Source of the DNA: Polyangiaceae bacterium
GTDB lineage: Bacteria; Myxococcota_A; Polyangia; Polyangiales; Polyangiaceae
DNA: 64,000 nucleotides
Reading direction: 5' to 3'
Assembly (NCBI GenBank): GCA_015075635.1
Contig: JABTUA010000001.1
Coordinates: 806,001-870,000 of the forward strand
Of this stretch, positions 25,874 through 33,007 are shown in pieces (the first letter of the stretch is position 1; the number at the start of each line of letters is the position of its first letter). A program made the position numbers and the translations under genes. Below the pieces are notes generated by a model. The model worked only from the letters and a program-made list of their open reading frames with translations, was not told where the DNA came from and did no database searches.

Positions 25874-26362
25874 ATGCCGGCGCGCCCGCTCTCGCTGCTC
25901 TTCGGCCTCGTGGCCGCGGCCTGCGCGAGCCAGAGCTTCGACGGCCAGACCTATCGGAACGGCGAGCTCGCGTTCCGCGTCGGCCCGGTGCCCGCCGACT
26001 GGCAGGCCATCGAGGCGGACAATACGCTGATCGCGTATCGGGATCGCAGCAGCGCCGCCACCATCGCGGTCAACGGCCGCTGCGGGAAAGACGGCGACGA
26101 CGTGCCGCTCGAGTCGCTGACCCACCACCTGTTCCTGCACTTCACCGAGCGCCAGGTGCAGAGCCAGGACAAGCTCTCCCTGGACGGGAGGGACGCCCTG
26201 CGCACGGTGCTCTTGGCCAAGCTCGACGGGGTCCCCAAGCACTTCGTGGTGGTGGTGATCAAGAAGGACGGCTGCGTGTACGACTTCCTGCGCATCGGCA
26301 GCGACGACTCCGGCAGCGAGGCGTTCGAGCGCTTCGTGCGCGGTTTCTCCACCCTGAGCTGA
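25874..26362 (+). CDS. Lipoprotein upstream of the Mla-type permease
   Basis: 162 residues with signal peptide MPARPLSLLFGLVAAACAS, lipobox AAAC. The mature domain (SFDGQTYRNGELAFRVGPVPADWQAIEADNTLIAYRDRSSAATIAVNGRC) is a beta-sandwich of about 140 residues. The same kind of small lipoprotein often precedes an MlaE gene in myxobacteria. It starts just 3 bp before the mlaE start, which supports a joint role in lipid trafficking across the envelope. I cannot assign a named family. Confidence 0.75.
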   Translation: MPARPLSLLFGLVAAACASQSFDGQTYRNGELAFRVGPVPADWQAIEADNTLIAYRDRSSAATIAVNGRCGKDGDDVPLESLTHHLFLHFTERQVQSQDKLSLDGRDALRTVLLAKLDGVPKHFVVVVIKKDGCVYDFLRIGSDDSGSEAFERFVRGFSTLS

Positions 26363-26365
26363 GCC

Positions 26366-27208
26366 ATGAGCGACGCCTCCGACACCGAGCCCACCTCTGG
26401 CCGCGCCAGCATCTTGCCGCGCCCGGTCGAGGAGCCGGCGTTCTCCCTGCGCATGCTCGGCTTCCTGGAGCACCTTGGGTTGGTCGCGCACATGGTCGCG
26501 CGCACCACCCGCGCGCTCTTCAAGCGGCCGTTCGAAGGTCGCGCGATCCTGACTCAGCTCGAGTCGCTCGGCGTCAAGTCGCTGGGCATCGTGGTGGTGA
26601 CCAGCATCTTCATCGGCATGGTCATGGCGGTGCAGTTCGCGTTCGGCCTGCGCAAGTTCGGCGGTATGGAGTACACGGGCCGCGTGGTCGGCCTCTCCTT
26701 CGCCCGCGAGCTCGCGCCCACGCTCACCGCCGTGATCGTCGGCGGTCGCATCGGCGCCGGCATGGCCGCGGAGGTGGGCTCCATGGCCGTCACCGAGCAG
26801 ATCGACGCGCTCCGGGCGCTGGGCGCCGACCCCTACAAGAAGCTGGTCTTGCCGCGGGTCTTCGCCGCCATCCTGGTCATGCCCGTGCTCGGCGCCCTGG
26901 CGCTGGTCCTGGGCTTCACCGGCGCGATGCTGATCACCGACTTCCAGTTCGGCATCCCGTCGAGCTTCTTCTTCTACAGCGCGCTCGGCACGGTCACGAT
27001 GAAGGACTTCGTCAGCGGCATGATCAAGACGCCGTTCTTCGGCGCCATCATCGCCCTGGTCGGCTGTCACTTCGGCATGATCACGCGGGGCGGCACCGAA
27101 GGCGTCGGGAACAGCACCACCCGCACGGTGGTGGTGGTCTCCATCTCGATCCTGATCGCCGACTTCTTCTTGACCAAGGCCTCCATCGCGCTCATGCCCG
27201 GCTTCTGA
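26366..27208 (+). CDS. mlaE: MlaE-type ABC lipid transport permease
   Basis: 280 residues. The family core is intact: FIGMVMAVQFAFGLRKFG, GLSFARELAPTLTAVIVGGRIGAGMAAEVGSMAVTEQIDALRALGADPYKKLVLPRVFA, followed by membrane helices and the terminal GTEGVGNSTTRTVVVVSISILIADFFLTK. MlaE permeases with MlaF ATPase and MCE (MlaD) proteins move phospholipids between the inner and outer membranes. Here mlaF and mlaD are not adjacent, so the partners are encoded elsewhere. Its stop overlaps the next lipoprotein ATG (TGATG). Confidence 0.93.
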   Translation: MSDASDTEPTSGRASILPRPVEEPAFSLRMLGFLEHLGLVAHMVARTTRALFKRPFEGRAILTQLESLGVKSLGIVVVTSIFIGMVMAVQFAFGLRKFGGMEYTGRVVGLSFARELAPTLTAVIVGGRIGAGMAAEVGSMAVTEQIDALRALGADPYKKLVLPRVFAAILVMPVLGALALVLGFTGAMLITDFQFGIPSSFFFYSALGTVTMKDFVSGMIKTPFFGAIIALVGCHFGMITRGGTEGVGNSTTRTVVVVSISILIADFFLTKASIALMPGF

Positions 27209-27555
27209 TGCGCGTCTCCTGGTTGGTCGTCCCGCTCTGGCTCGGCACCGCGTGCGGCTCCGACGACCAGAACCGCCCGCCGGAGTTCGTGCCGGACGCG
27301 ACGACTTCGGCGCCCCGCAAGTGCGAAGAGGTCCGCGCCGGGCAGGTGGTGAACGGAGCCGTCTGGTACGACGGCGAGCCCGCCGCGTGCGGCGCGGACG
27401 GGATGCAGTGCCCGGTGTTCGACGTCGCCGCGTTCGCCGGCGTGTGCAAGGTCGGCGCGCCCAACGCGATCTGCCAGAACGGTCGCTGGGTGGTGTCGTG
27501 TCACCTCGACGCCGGGCTCGCAGACGCCGCGAGCGGCGACGCCGCCGGCGAGTGA
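27208..27555 (+). CDS. Small lipoprotein after mlaE
   Basis: 115 residues, ATG overlapping the mlaE stop. Signal peptide MRVSWLVVPLWLGTAC, lipobox GTAC. The mature part contains six more cysteines (RKCEEV, AACGADGMQC, VCKV, ICQNG, SCHLD) and a DAGLADAASGDAAGE tail, compatible with a small disulfide-bonded domain. Translational coupling to mlaE suggests an accessory envelope role, but no family is recognised. Confidence 0.7.
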   Translation: MRVSWLVVPLWLGTACGSDDQNRPPEFVPDATTSAPRKCEEVRAGQVVNGAVWYDGEPAACGADGMQCPVFDVAAFAGVCKVGAPNAICQNGRWVVSCHLDAGLADAASGDAAGE

Positions 27556-27583
27556 CGTAGGCAAAATTGTCGCGGCACGCTGC

Positions 27584-27611
27584 TTGACAAGCGTGGTCGC
27601 CCTTCTACTCT
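27584..27611 (+). promoter_or_regulatory. Probable sigma-70 promoter of the MerR gene
   Basis: TTGACA (27584-27589) is a perfect -35 element. A 16-bp spacer leads to TACTCT (27606-27611), a moderate -10. It sits 20 bp before the GTG at 27631, and an AGGGAG ribosome site follows. MerR regulators often bind the long spacer of their own promoter, but I see no clear palindrome here. Confidence 0.5.
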
Positions 27612-27630
27612 TCGCTAGGGAGTGGGCCCA

Positions 27631-28173
27631 GTGACCACAGCCAAGCCGATCCGGGTCTCGACTCGACGCCGCGCGCGTCCCGAGGCGCGGCGCAAGGACG
27701 GCCTCCTGACCACCGGCGACATGGCGCGGCTGTCGCAGAACACGCTGCGCACGGTGCGCTTCTACGAGGAGGCGGGGCTCATCGAGCCCCTGCAACGCAC
27801 CGGCGGCGGACACCGGCTGTTCCCCATGCGCGAGCTGCGCAAGCTGCTCTGGATCAGCGACCTGCGAGCGGCTGGCTTCGCGTTGGAAGAGATCCGCGAA
27901 ATGCTCGAGCTGAAGTGTCGGCAGCGCTCGGGGTCCACCGCCTCGAAGCAGGTGGTGGCCCGGCTGAAGGAGCACGTCGATCTCATGAACACGCGAATCG
28001 CGCTGCTCAAGCGGCTCTCGGCGGAGCTGGAGGCGGCGCGCACGCACCTCACTGCCTGCACCCGTTGCGAGGACCCCGCGTTGTTCCCCGCCTCCTGTGG
28101 CAACTGCGTGAACATGAAGTGCAACGGCAACCTCCCCGACGCGCTCGGCGTGCTTTGGGGCATCGACACCTGA
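27631..28173 (+). CDS. MerR family regulator with Cys-rich C-terminus
   Basis: 180 residues. The GTG at 27631 is chosen over 27622 because AGGGAG is then 9 bases upstream. A basic N-terminal tail precedes a MerR winged helix (LLTTGDMARLSQNTLRTVRFYEEAGLIEPLQRTGGGHRLFP...RKLLWISDLRAAGFALEEIREML) and a dimerisation coiled coil. The end carries paired cysteines (LTACTRCEDPALFPASCGNCVNMKCNG), at least five within 25 residues, which is suited to a metal or Fe-S effector site. The effector is unknown. It heads a co-directional run with DUF2203 and folE, 4 bp apart. Confidence 0.85.
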   Translation: MTTAKPIRVSTRRRARPEARRKDGLLTTGDMARLSQNTLRTVRFYEEAGLIEPLQRTGGGHRLFPMRELRKLLWISDLRAAGFALEEIREMLELKCRQRSGSTASKQVVARLKEHVDLMNTRIALLKRLSAELEAARTHLTACTRCEDPALFPASCGNCVNMKCNGNLPDALGVLWGIDT

Positions 28174-28177
28174 GGCG

Positions 28178-28618
28178 ATGGTGGCGCTCCCGCGAGTCTT
28201 CACCCCGGCCGAAGTGGACGCGCTGATCCCGCGCCTGACGGAGCTCGTCGCGGAGCAGCTCCGCCGCCAGAGCGTGGTCGAGGAGGGCCTGGCGGAGCTG
28301 GCTCGGGTGGCGGGCGGGCTGCCCGCGACCATCGAGCCCACCGACGACGACTCGCAGGACATCGTGCGGTTGAAGGTCGAGCTGGCGGGCCGCATCAAGT
28401 CCTACGACGACGGCTGGCGCGAGGTGCAGAAGCTCGGCGCGGTGGTCAAGGATCCGCAGATCGGTCTGCTCGACTTCTACGGCAACGTGGACGGCAAGCT
28501 GGTCTGGCTGTGCTGGCGCTACGGAGAAGAGTCCCTTCGCTACTGGCACGAGCTCGAGTCCGGCTACTCCGGCCGGCGCCCGCTCCGTGCCGACACCCGC
28601 GAGCGGCTCTGGAACTGA
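28178..28618 (+). CDS. DUF2203 family protein
   Basis: 146 residues. The N-terminal FTPAEVDALIPRLTELV and the C-terminal block VKDPQIGLLDFYGNVDGKLVWLCWRYGEESLRYWHELESGYSGR are the DUF2203 signature, shared by small cytosolic proteins found in myxobacteria, Deinococcus and others with no known role. The C-terminal Cys-W-R-Y-G and the H-E-L in YWHEL suggest a ligand pocket (inference). It sits between the MerR regulator and folE with 3-4 bp gaps, so it is likely in one transcript with them. Confidence 0.85.
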   Translation: MVALPRVFTPAEVDALIPRLTELVAEQLRRQSVVEEGLAELARVAGGLPATIEPTDDDSQDIVRLKVELAGRIKSYDDGWREVQKLGAVVKDPQIGLLDFYGNVDGKLVWLCWRYGEESLRYWHELESGYSGRRPLRADTRERLWN

Positions 28619-28621
28619 GGC

Positions 28622-29197
28622 ATGGACAAAGCCGCCGCCGAGCGAGCCATCGCCGACTTCCTTCGCGCACTGGGGCGCGATCCGAGGCTCGAGCCCGAGT
28701 TGGCGGAGACGCCCAAGCGCGTCGCCGAGGCGTTCGCAGACGAGCTCCTGACCGGGTACGCCACGGATCTCTCGGCCTTGCTCGCCGACGGCTCGCCGCC
28801 GGCGAAGTCGAGCCCGGGCATCGTCGTGGTGCGGCACATCGCGGTCGCCACGGTCTGCCCGCACCACCTGTTGTCGTCGCTCGGACACGCCACCGTGGCC
28901 TACCGCCCGGGCAAGCGCGTGCTGGGGCTCGGCACCATCGCGCGCCTGGTGGACGCCTGCGCACGGCGGCTCGCGCTGCAAGAGCAGATCGGCGAGCAGG
29001 TCGTGTCCTCGCTGGTCGAGCTGGGCGGAGCCCGCGGCGCGTTCTGCCAGATCACGCTGCGCCACAGCTGCCTCAGCGCGCGCGGCTCGCGTCAGGCCGA
29101 CGCCACGGTCCGTACCCAGGCGAGCGCCGGTGACCTGGCGGATCCCGCCAGCGCGCGCGAGCTCGATCTGGCGCTCCGGGCGGAGCTGTCTCCGTGA
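28622..29197 (+). CDS. folE: GTP cyclohydrolase I
   Basis: 191 residues. It converts GTP to dihydroneopterin triphosphate, the entry to folate and tetrahydrobiopterin. The N-terminal ETPKRVAEAFADELLTGY is typical, and the zinc-binding CPHHLL (Cys and His) plus the second Cys in RHSCLSARG are present, though the usual SLCEHHLLPF and HLCMTMRG versions are altered (VCPHHLLSSLG; RHSCLSARG). GLGTIARLVDACARRLALQEQI matches the family helix. Divergent but catalytically plausible. Its stop overlaps the SDR start. Confidence 0.88.
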   Translation: MDKAAAERAIADFLRALGRDPRLEPELAETPKRVAEAFADELLTGYATDLSALLADGSPPAKSSPGIVVVRHIAVATVCPHHLLSSLGHATVAYRPGKRVLGLGTIARLVDACARRLALQEQIGEQVVSSLVELGGARGAFCQITLRHSCLSARGSRQADATVRTQASAGDLADPASARELDLALRAELSP

Positions 29198-29871
29198 CGC
29201 TGGCGCTGGTCACCGGAGCGAGCCGCGGCATCGGGCGCGCGACGGCTCTCGCGCTCGCCGCGCGCGGGGTCGAGCTGATCTTGCTGGGGAAACCCTCCGC
29301 GCGTTTGTCCGAGACGACCGCCGAAGCCTCGCGCCTGGTGCGGGTGATGATCGAGCCCTGCGACCTCGGCGATCGCGACGCGGTCGAGCACGCGGCGGCG
29401 CGCTGCCTCGCGCACGGCGTGCCGGACGTGCTGGTCAACAACGCGGGCGTCATCGCGCGCGCGAGCGTCGAGGAGACCTCCGCCGCGAGCTGGGATCAGC
29501 AGCTGGCGGTGAACCTGCGCGCGCCTTTTCAGCTTGCGCGCGCGTTCTTGCCGGCGATGCGCGCGCGCGGCAGCGGCCGTATCGTCAACGTCGGCAGCAT
29601 CTCGTCCACCCTGGGTTGCCCGCGCGCCGCGGCCTACGCGGCCTCGAAGTGGGGCCTGGTCGGCTTCACCAAGAGCCTGGCCGGGGAGCTCGCGGACAGC
29701 GGGCTCTCGGCCGTGGTGCTGCTGCCAGGCTCGGTGGACACCGACATGCTGGAGGGCAGCGGCTTCCCACCGCGCATGAGCGCGGCCGACGTGGCGAAGA
29801 CCCTGGTCCACTACGCCCTCGACGCCCCGCTCGCGCACAACGGCGCGGTGATCGAGATGTTCGGCGTGTGA
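29194..29871 (+). CDS. Short-chain dehydrogenase/reductase
   Basis: 225 residues from a GTG overlapping the folE stop. A complete classical SDR: the cofactor loop TGASRGIGRATA, NNAGVIA, the catalytic Ser in NVGSISSTLG, and Tyr/Lys in AAYAASKWGLVGFTKSLA. Because it follows folE, a pteridine-related reduction (sepiapterin- or dihydromonapterin-like) is an attractive guess, but nothing in the sequence fixes the substrate. Ketoacyl reduction is equally possible. Confidence 0.85.
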   Translation: MTLALVTGASRGIGRATALALAARGVELILLGKPSARLSETTAEASRLVRVMIEPCDLGDRDAVEHAAARCLAHGVPDVLVNNAGVIARASVEETSAASWDQQLAVNLRAPFQLARAFLPAMRARGSGRIVNVGSISSTLGCPRAAAYAASKWGLVGFTKSLAGELADSGLSAVVLLPGSVDTDMLEGSGFPPRMSAADVAKTLVHYALDAPLAHNGAVIEMFGV

Positions 29872-29885
29872 GCGCACAAAAGGGG

Positions 29886-29972
29886 AAAGGGCCCGCCACA
29901 CCCGCTCTCCTCCTACCGTTGCTGCCTTCCGGCCCTGGCGGGGTTCGAGGTGCGCTGTTGGCGAGCCCACAC
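29886..29972 (-). ncRNA. ffs: Small bacterial SRP RNA (4.5S)
   Basis: On the minus strand GGGCTCGCC pairs with GGCGGGCCC at the ends, enclosing the universal SRP core. The apical loop GGAAG is in CAGGGCCGGAAGGCAGC and the symmetric internal bulge in AGCAACGG/CGAACCCC. This is the Ffh-binding helix 8 of a short bacterial SRP RNA. The exact ends are estimates to within about 5 nt. T-rich sequence (CCCCTTTT on that strand) follows the 3' end and may terminate it. It converges on the SDR gene. Confidence 0.9.
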
Positions 29973-30062
29973 GTTGCGGACGCCGGTTACCTAGCGCGGG
30001 GGGCCCAGCCTGTAAAGGTCGCTCGACAAGCGCAGCCGTCGGGCCCACGTTCTCCCGGTCCC

Positions 30063-30827
30063 ATGCTCACTCGCCTCCGCTCCTCGATCCTGCTCCTGGG
30101 ATCCGCGGCGCTCGTCGCCGGCGCGCTCCACCAGGCGCGCGAGAACGCCTGGTGGCTCGTGGTGCCTCTCTTCGCGGTCGGCGTGGTCGTCGCCTGGTTC
30201 GTGCTCCGGGCCGCCGGCAAGCGCCGCGTGCGCCGCATGTTGGTCGAGGGGCGCGCCGAGGAGCTGCTCGAGCTCTGGCACGACTCGCTCAACAGCCTGC
30301 CCCACGCGGAGACCACGGTGCCGCTCCTGCACGCGACGGCGCTGACGGCCAGCGGGCACACGGATCGCGCGCGCACCGCGCTGACCCACGCCTCCCGCGG
30401 CAACGCCTGGCCCGCGGCTTACGAGCACCGCTTGCTGGTCGAGACGCTGCTCGATTCGTTCGAGGGCGAGCGTGGTGCGGCGCTGGAGAAGGCGGAAGAG
30501 CTGCGCAACCTGCCGCTGCCGGCCGTCGGGGAGGAGCTGCGCGGACGCGTTGCCCTGCTCAGAGAGGCCGTCGGGGCCGTGGCCCGGGCCTTCGCGCATC
30601 AACCGGAGGCTCGCGACGCCGCGTTGCTCTGGGAGGCAGCCCGTAGAAATGCCCTCATCCACTGGCCGCTGCGCTACGCCGCCGCGGTGGTCTGCATCGA
30701 CCGCGGGCAGAAGGCGGAGGCGCGCGAGCTCTTGGCGAACGCCCCCGCGTGGCCGGAGGACTCCGCGTTCCGCTCTTTTCACGCGGAGCTCACGGCTTAC
30801 GCCCACGAGCAGAGCAGCGTAGACTAG
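30063..30827 (+). CDS. Membrane-anchored helical protein of unknown function
   Basis: 254 residues. Two hydrophobic segments near the N-terminus (SILLLGSAALVAGALHQA; WWLVVPLFAVGVVVAWFVLRAA) are followed by a basic stretch (GKRRVRRMLVEGRAEELL) and about 180 residues of Ala-rich helices with TPR-like spacing (LLHATALTASGHTDRARTALTHASRGN). This suits an inner-membrane protein with a cytosolic repeat domain. No family recognised. It lies 13 bp before the next gene, probably in one operon. Confidence 0.65.
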   Translation: MLTRLRSSILLLGSAALVAGALHQARENAWWLVVPLFAVGVVVAWFVLRAAGKRRVRRMLVEGRAEELLELWHDSLNSLPHAETTVPLLHATALTASGHTDRARTALTHASRGNAWPAAYEHRLLVETLLDSFEGERGAALEKAEELRNLPLPAVGEELRGRVALLREAVGAVARAFAHQPEARDAALLWEAARRNALIHWPLRYAAAVVCIDRGQKAEARELLANAPAWPEDSAFRSFHAELTAYAHEQSSVD

Positions 30828-30840
30828 CCGCCCACATTCC

Positions 30841-32256
30841 ATGGGCAACCCACACGACCCGACCAAGCCCGGCGACGTGCCGGACCTGGATCTCGGGCCC
30901 CTCGTTCCGCGTCGAGCGGAGACCGCGAAGCCTGCGGCGCCCGCCGGGCCCGCTCCAGCGCCGAGACCCGCTTCAGGTGGCGGCGCGTTCGATCTCTTCG
31001 GCGGCGGCTTCGACGAGGATCACTTCGGCAGCGGCTCCGGCGTCTCGGACCTGCACGGGCAGACCGCGTCGAGCGGCGCTTACGACAGCGGTTCCATGGA
31101 TCTCGACGACGACGAGCAGCCAGGCGGCCTCGGGCTCGAGCTCTCGTCGTACCGCCCGCCGGCCCCGGAGGGCGCGACGGCGCCGCCGGGGGCGCCGACC
31201 GCGCCACCCACGGCTCCGCCGCCGCAACGCAGCCTGGCACCCGAGCTGCCGGCGGTGGACGCCAGCGCCGCCGGACTGCTCGCCCGCTACGGACCGGCGC
31301 CGAGCGCCATCTACCTCGCTCCGCTCTACGCCTTCCGGGTCTTCACCCGACAGCGCGAGCTCCGCGCGGATCTCGCCCGGCTGAACGGCGAGATCACCGC
31401 CCAAGAATGCAAGCTCGACGAGCTGTTCGCCGGCGTCGCCAGTGCAGCGCGCCCGGCGCTCGGAAACGACGCCCGCTTCGAGGCGGTGCGGCAGCTCGAG
31501 AGCATCGCCGGAGAACGCGGCGCGGCGCTCAGCCAGACCAACGAGCAGTTCAAGGCACAGAACGACCAGCTCGAGCAGCAGCTCGCCGCCGTGCAAGAGC
31601 AGCTCCCGCCCCTGGACGCGGAGAAGCAGCGCGCGACGGCAGCGGTGGCGGAGCGCGAGGCCGAGCTCGGCCGCGTGGTCGCCAAGCAGAAGCGCTTCCT
31701 GATCGAGGCGCGCTCGGTGAAGATGAGCGCGCTTCCGGCCGGCAGCCCGCCGAACACGCCGCTGCCGGCGGACGCGGCCGCGCGCATCCAGGCGCTGGAG
31801 TCCCAGGCCGCGGCGGTGCAGCCCGAGGTCGATCAGCACAAACACGCGCTGGCCGAGGCGCAGGCCGCGCTCCAGACCGTGCGCAATCACCTGGGCGCGC
31901 TGGGCCAGCACACGCGACGCATCCAGGACCAGCAGAAGGCGCTGGCGCGTCAGTTCCAGGGCCAGCTCAGCGCCGCGAACGCCGGCTTCTCGGACGCGCA
32001 GCGCGAGCTCACCAGCGCGCTCGCCGAGGTCGGCCGCGGGCTGGTCGCGCAGCGAGACGGCCTCTCGCTCGATCCCGCCGCGCTCGCGGCCATCGGCACC
32101 GGCGAGGCCAACCTGCGTCGCCTGACGGAGTCGAACGCCCTGCACCTCGCCGCGCTCGACGCCTACGACCGCGAGGCAGTGAAGAAGGGCTACCTGCTCG
32201 TAGCCGGCGCGGTCGGCTTGGTGGTGATCTCGATCGTGCTGGCGATCGTGCTCTGA
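30841..32256 (+). CDS. Tail-anchored coiled-coil protein of unknown function
   Basis: 471 residues. The first 130 are disordered and Pro/Gly-rich (AAPAGPAPAPRPASGGGAFDLFGGG). From about residue 190 to 430 there is an extended coiled coil (LRADLARLNGEITAQECKLDELFAGV...EQFKAQNDQLEQQLAAVQEQL...RQLEQ-type heptads). A single C-terminal helix (YLLVAGAVGLVVISIVLAIVL) ends the protein. The design implies a membrane-tethered spacer or scaffold. No enzymatic motif is visible. It may work with the preceding membrane protein. Confidence 0.65.
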   Translation: MGNPHDPTKPGDVPDLDLGPLVPRRAETAKPAAPAGPAPAPRPASGGGAFDLFGGGFDEDHFGSGSGVSDLHGQTASSGAYDSGSMDLDDDEQPGGLGLELSSYRPPAPEGATAPPGAPTAPPTAPPPQRSLAPELPAVDASAAGLLARYGPAPSAIYLAPLYAFRVFTRQRELRADLARLNGEITAQECKLDELFAGVASAARPALGNDARFEAVRQLESIAGERGAALSQTNEQFKAQNDQLEQQLAAVQEQLPPLDAEKQRATAAVAEREAELGRVVAKQKRFLIEARSVKMSALPAGSPPNTPLPADAAARIQALESQAAAVQPEVDQHKHALAEAQAALQTVRNHLGALGQHTRRIQDQQKALARQFQGQLSAANAGFSDAQRELTSALAEVGRGLVAQRDGLSLDPAALAAIGTGEANLRRLTESNALHLAALDAYDREAVKKGYLLVAGAVGLVVISIVLAIVL

Positions 32257-32260
32257 ACGC

Positions 32261-32638
32261 TCACACACCGAGGACGCGCACGGACGGGAAGTGCGCGCGG
32301 AGCGCCTCCAGGTCGGCGACGTCCGTCGTGTACACGACGTCGCCGCGAAGCGCCGCCGACGCCATGACGATGGCGTCGATGGTCGATGCGCCGCGAACGG
32401 CTGCCAGCGCTTCCCCCGCGACCCTGGCGAGCGCCACGGTCGGGATCTCGACGTCGATGAAGCGCAGGATGTTCTCCCGGAGGTCGGTGCGGCCGCGCCA
32501 CCACTCGGCGACGACCGCCCACGGGACGTTGACCGAGACGCCCCGCTCACCCAGTCGCTCGTAGACCTGCAGCGCCCGCTGCCTCCGGCGCTCGATGGCG
32601 ATGAGCACGCCGGTGTCGAAAGTGACACCTTGTCTCAT
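32261..32638 (-). CDS. PIN-domain toxin (VapC-like)
   Basis: 125 residues from the ATG at 32638. The PIN acidic residues are visible: the first Asp in VTFDTGVLIAIERR, a Glu in WAVVAEWWRG, and later Asp in STIDAIVMAS and TTDVADLEAL. PIN toxins are Mg-dependent RNases that cut tRNA or mRNA. It overlaps the upstream antitoxin gene by 4 bp (ATGA), the normal order for such modules, so both would be read as one message. Confidence 0.85.
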   Translation of the reverse strand: MRQGVTFDTGVLIAIERRRQRALQVYERLGERGVSVNVPWAVVAEWWRGRTDLRENILRFIDVEIPTVALARVAGEALAAVRGASTIDAIVMASAALRGDVVYTTDVADLEALRAHFPSVRVLGV

Positions 32639-32931
32639 GCGGCCCTGGAGCGGCGCAGCTTCTTCGCGTGGCGGCGAGCGTGTCGCCACCCCTCCTCGAG
32701 CTCCGCGTCGATCCGGGCTCGGTCGTCGTCGCCGAGCACGGACCCGCCCGCCCACTCGCGCACCTTCTCGAACGCGTCCCGGCGTTCGACCTCACGTCCG
32801 AGGTCGGTGATCAACGCCGACAGATTGCCGCCGTAGAGTCGGTCTGCGCGGCCGCGCAGGATCGCCTTCGTGCGCGGATCCACCGAGACCGAGAAGGTCT
32901 CGCTCGCTCCCTTCCGGCGCTTCTTTTTCAT
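32635..32931 (-). CDS. Antitoxin partner of the PIN toxin, ribbon-helix-helix-like
   Basis: 98 residues from the ATG at 32931. The N-terminal KKKRRKGASETFSVSVDPRTKAILRGRADRLYGGNLSALITDLGREVERR has the strand, then two helices, of a ribbon-helix-helix DNA-binding domain. The rest is helical, with an acidic patch (VLGDDDRARIDAELEEGW) and a basic end suitable for covering the toxin. It would neutralise the PIN protein and repress the pair. It faces the zinc-ribbon gene at 33008 divergently. Confidence 0.75.
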   Translation of the reverse strand: MKKKRRKGASETFSVSVDPRTKAILRGRADRLYGGNLSALITDLGREVERRDAFEKVREWAGGSVLGDDDRARIDAELEEGWRHARRHAKKLRRSRAA

Positions 32932-33007
32932 GCTGAGGTGTGTAGCAGGAAAGCGCAGAGCCGGCAAAGCGCGCTTCTCGTTCCCCCCGGCCGCGAGAGA
33001 GGCGACA

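Noticed and set aside
23377..27555. Plus-strand open frame of almost 1400 codons
   Set aside because: Crosses cysS and rhomboid antisense and runs through mlaE in the wrong frame; only its last 115 codons (27208-27555) are a genuine lipoprotein gene.
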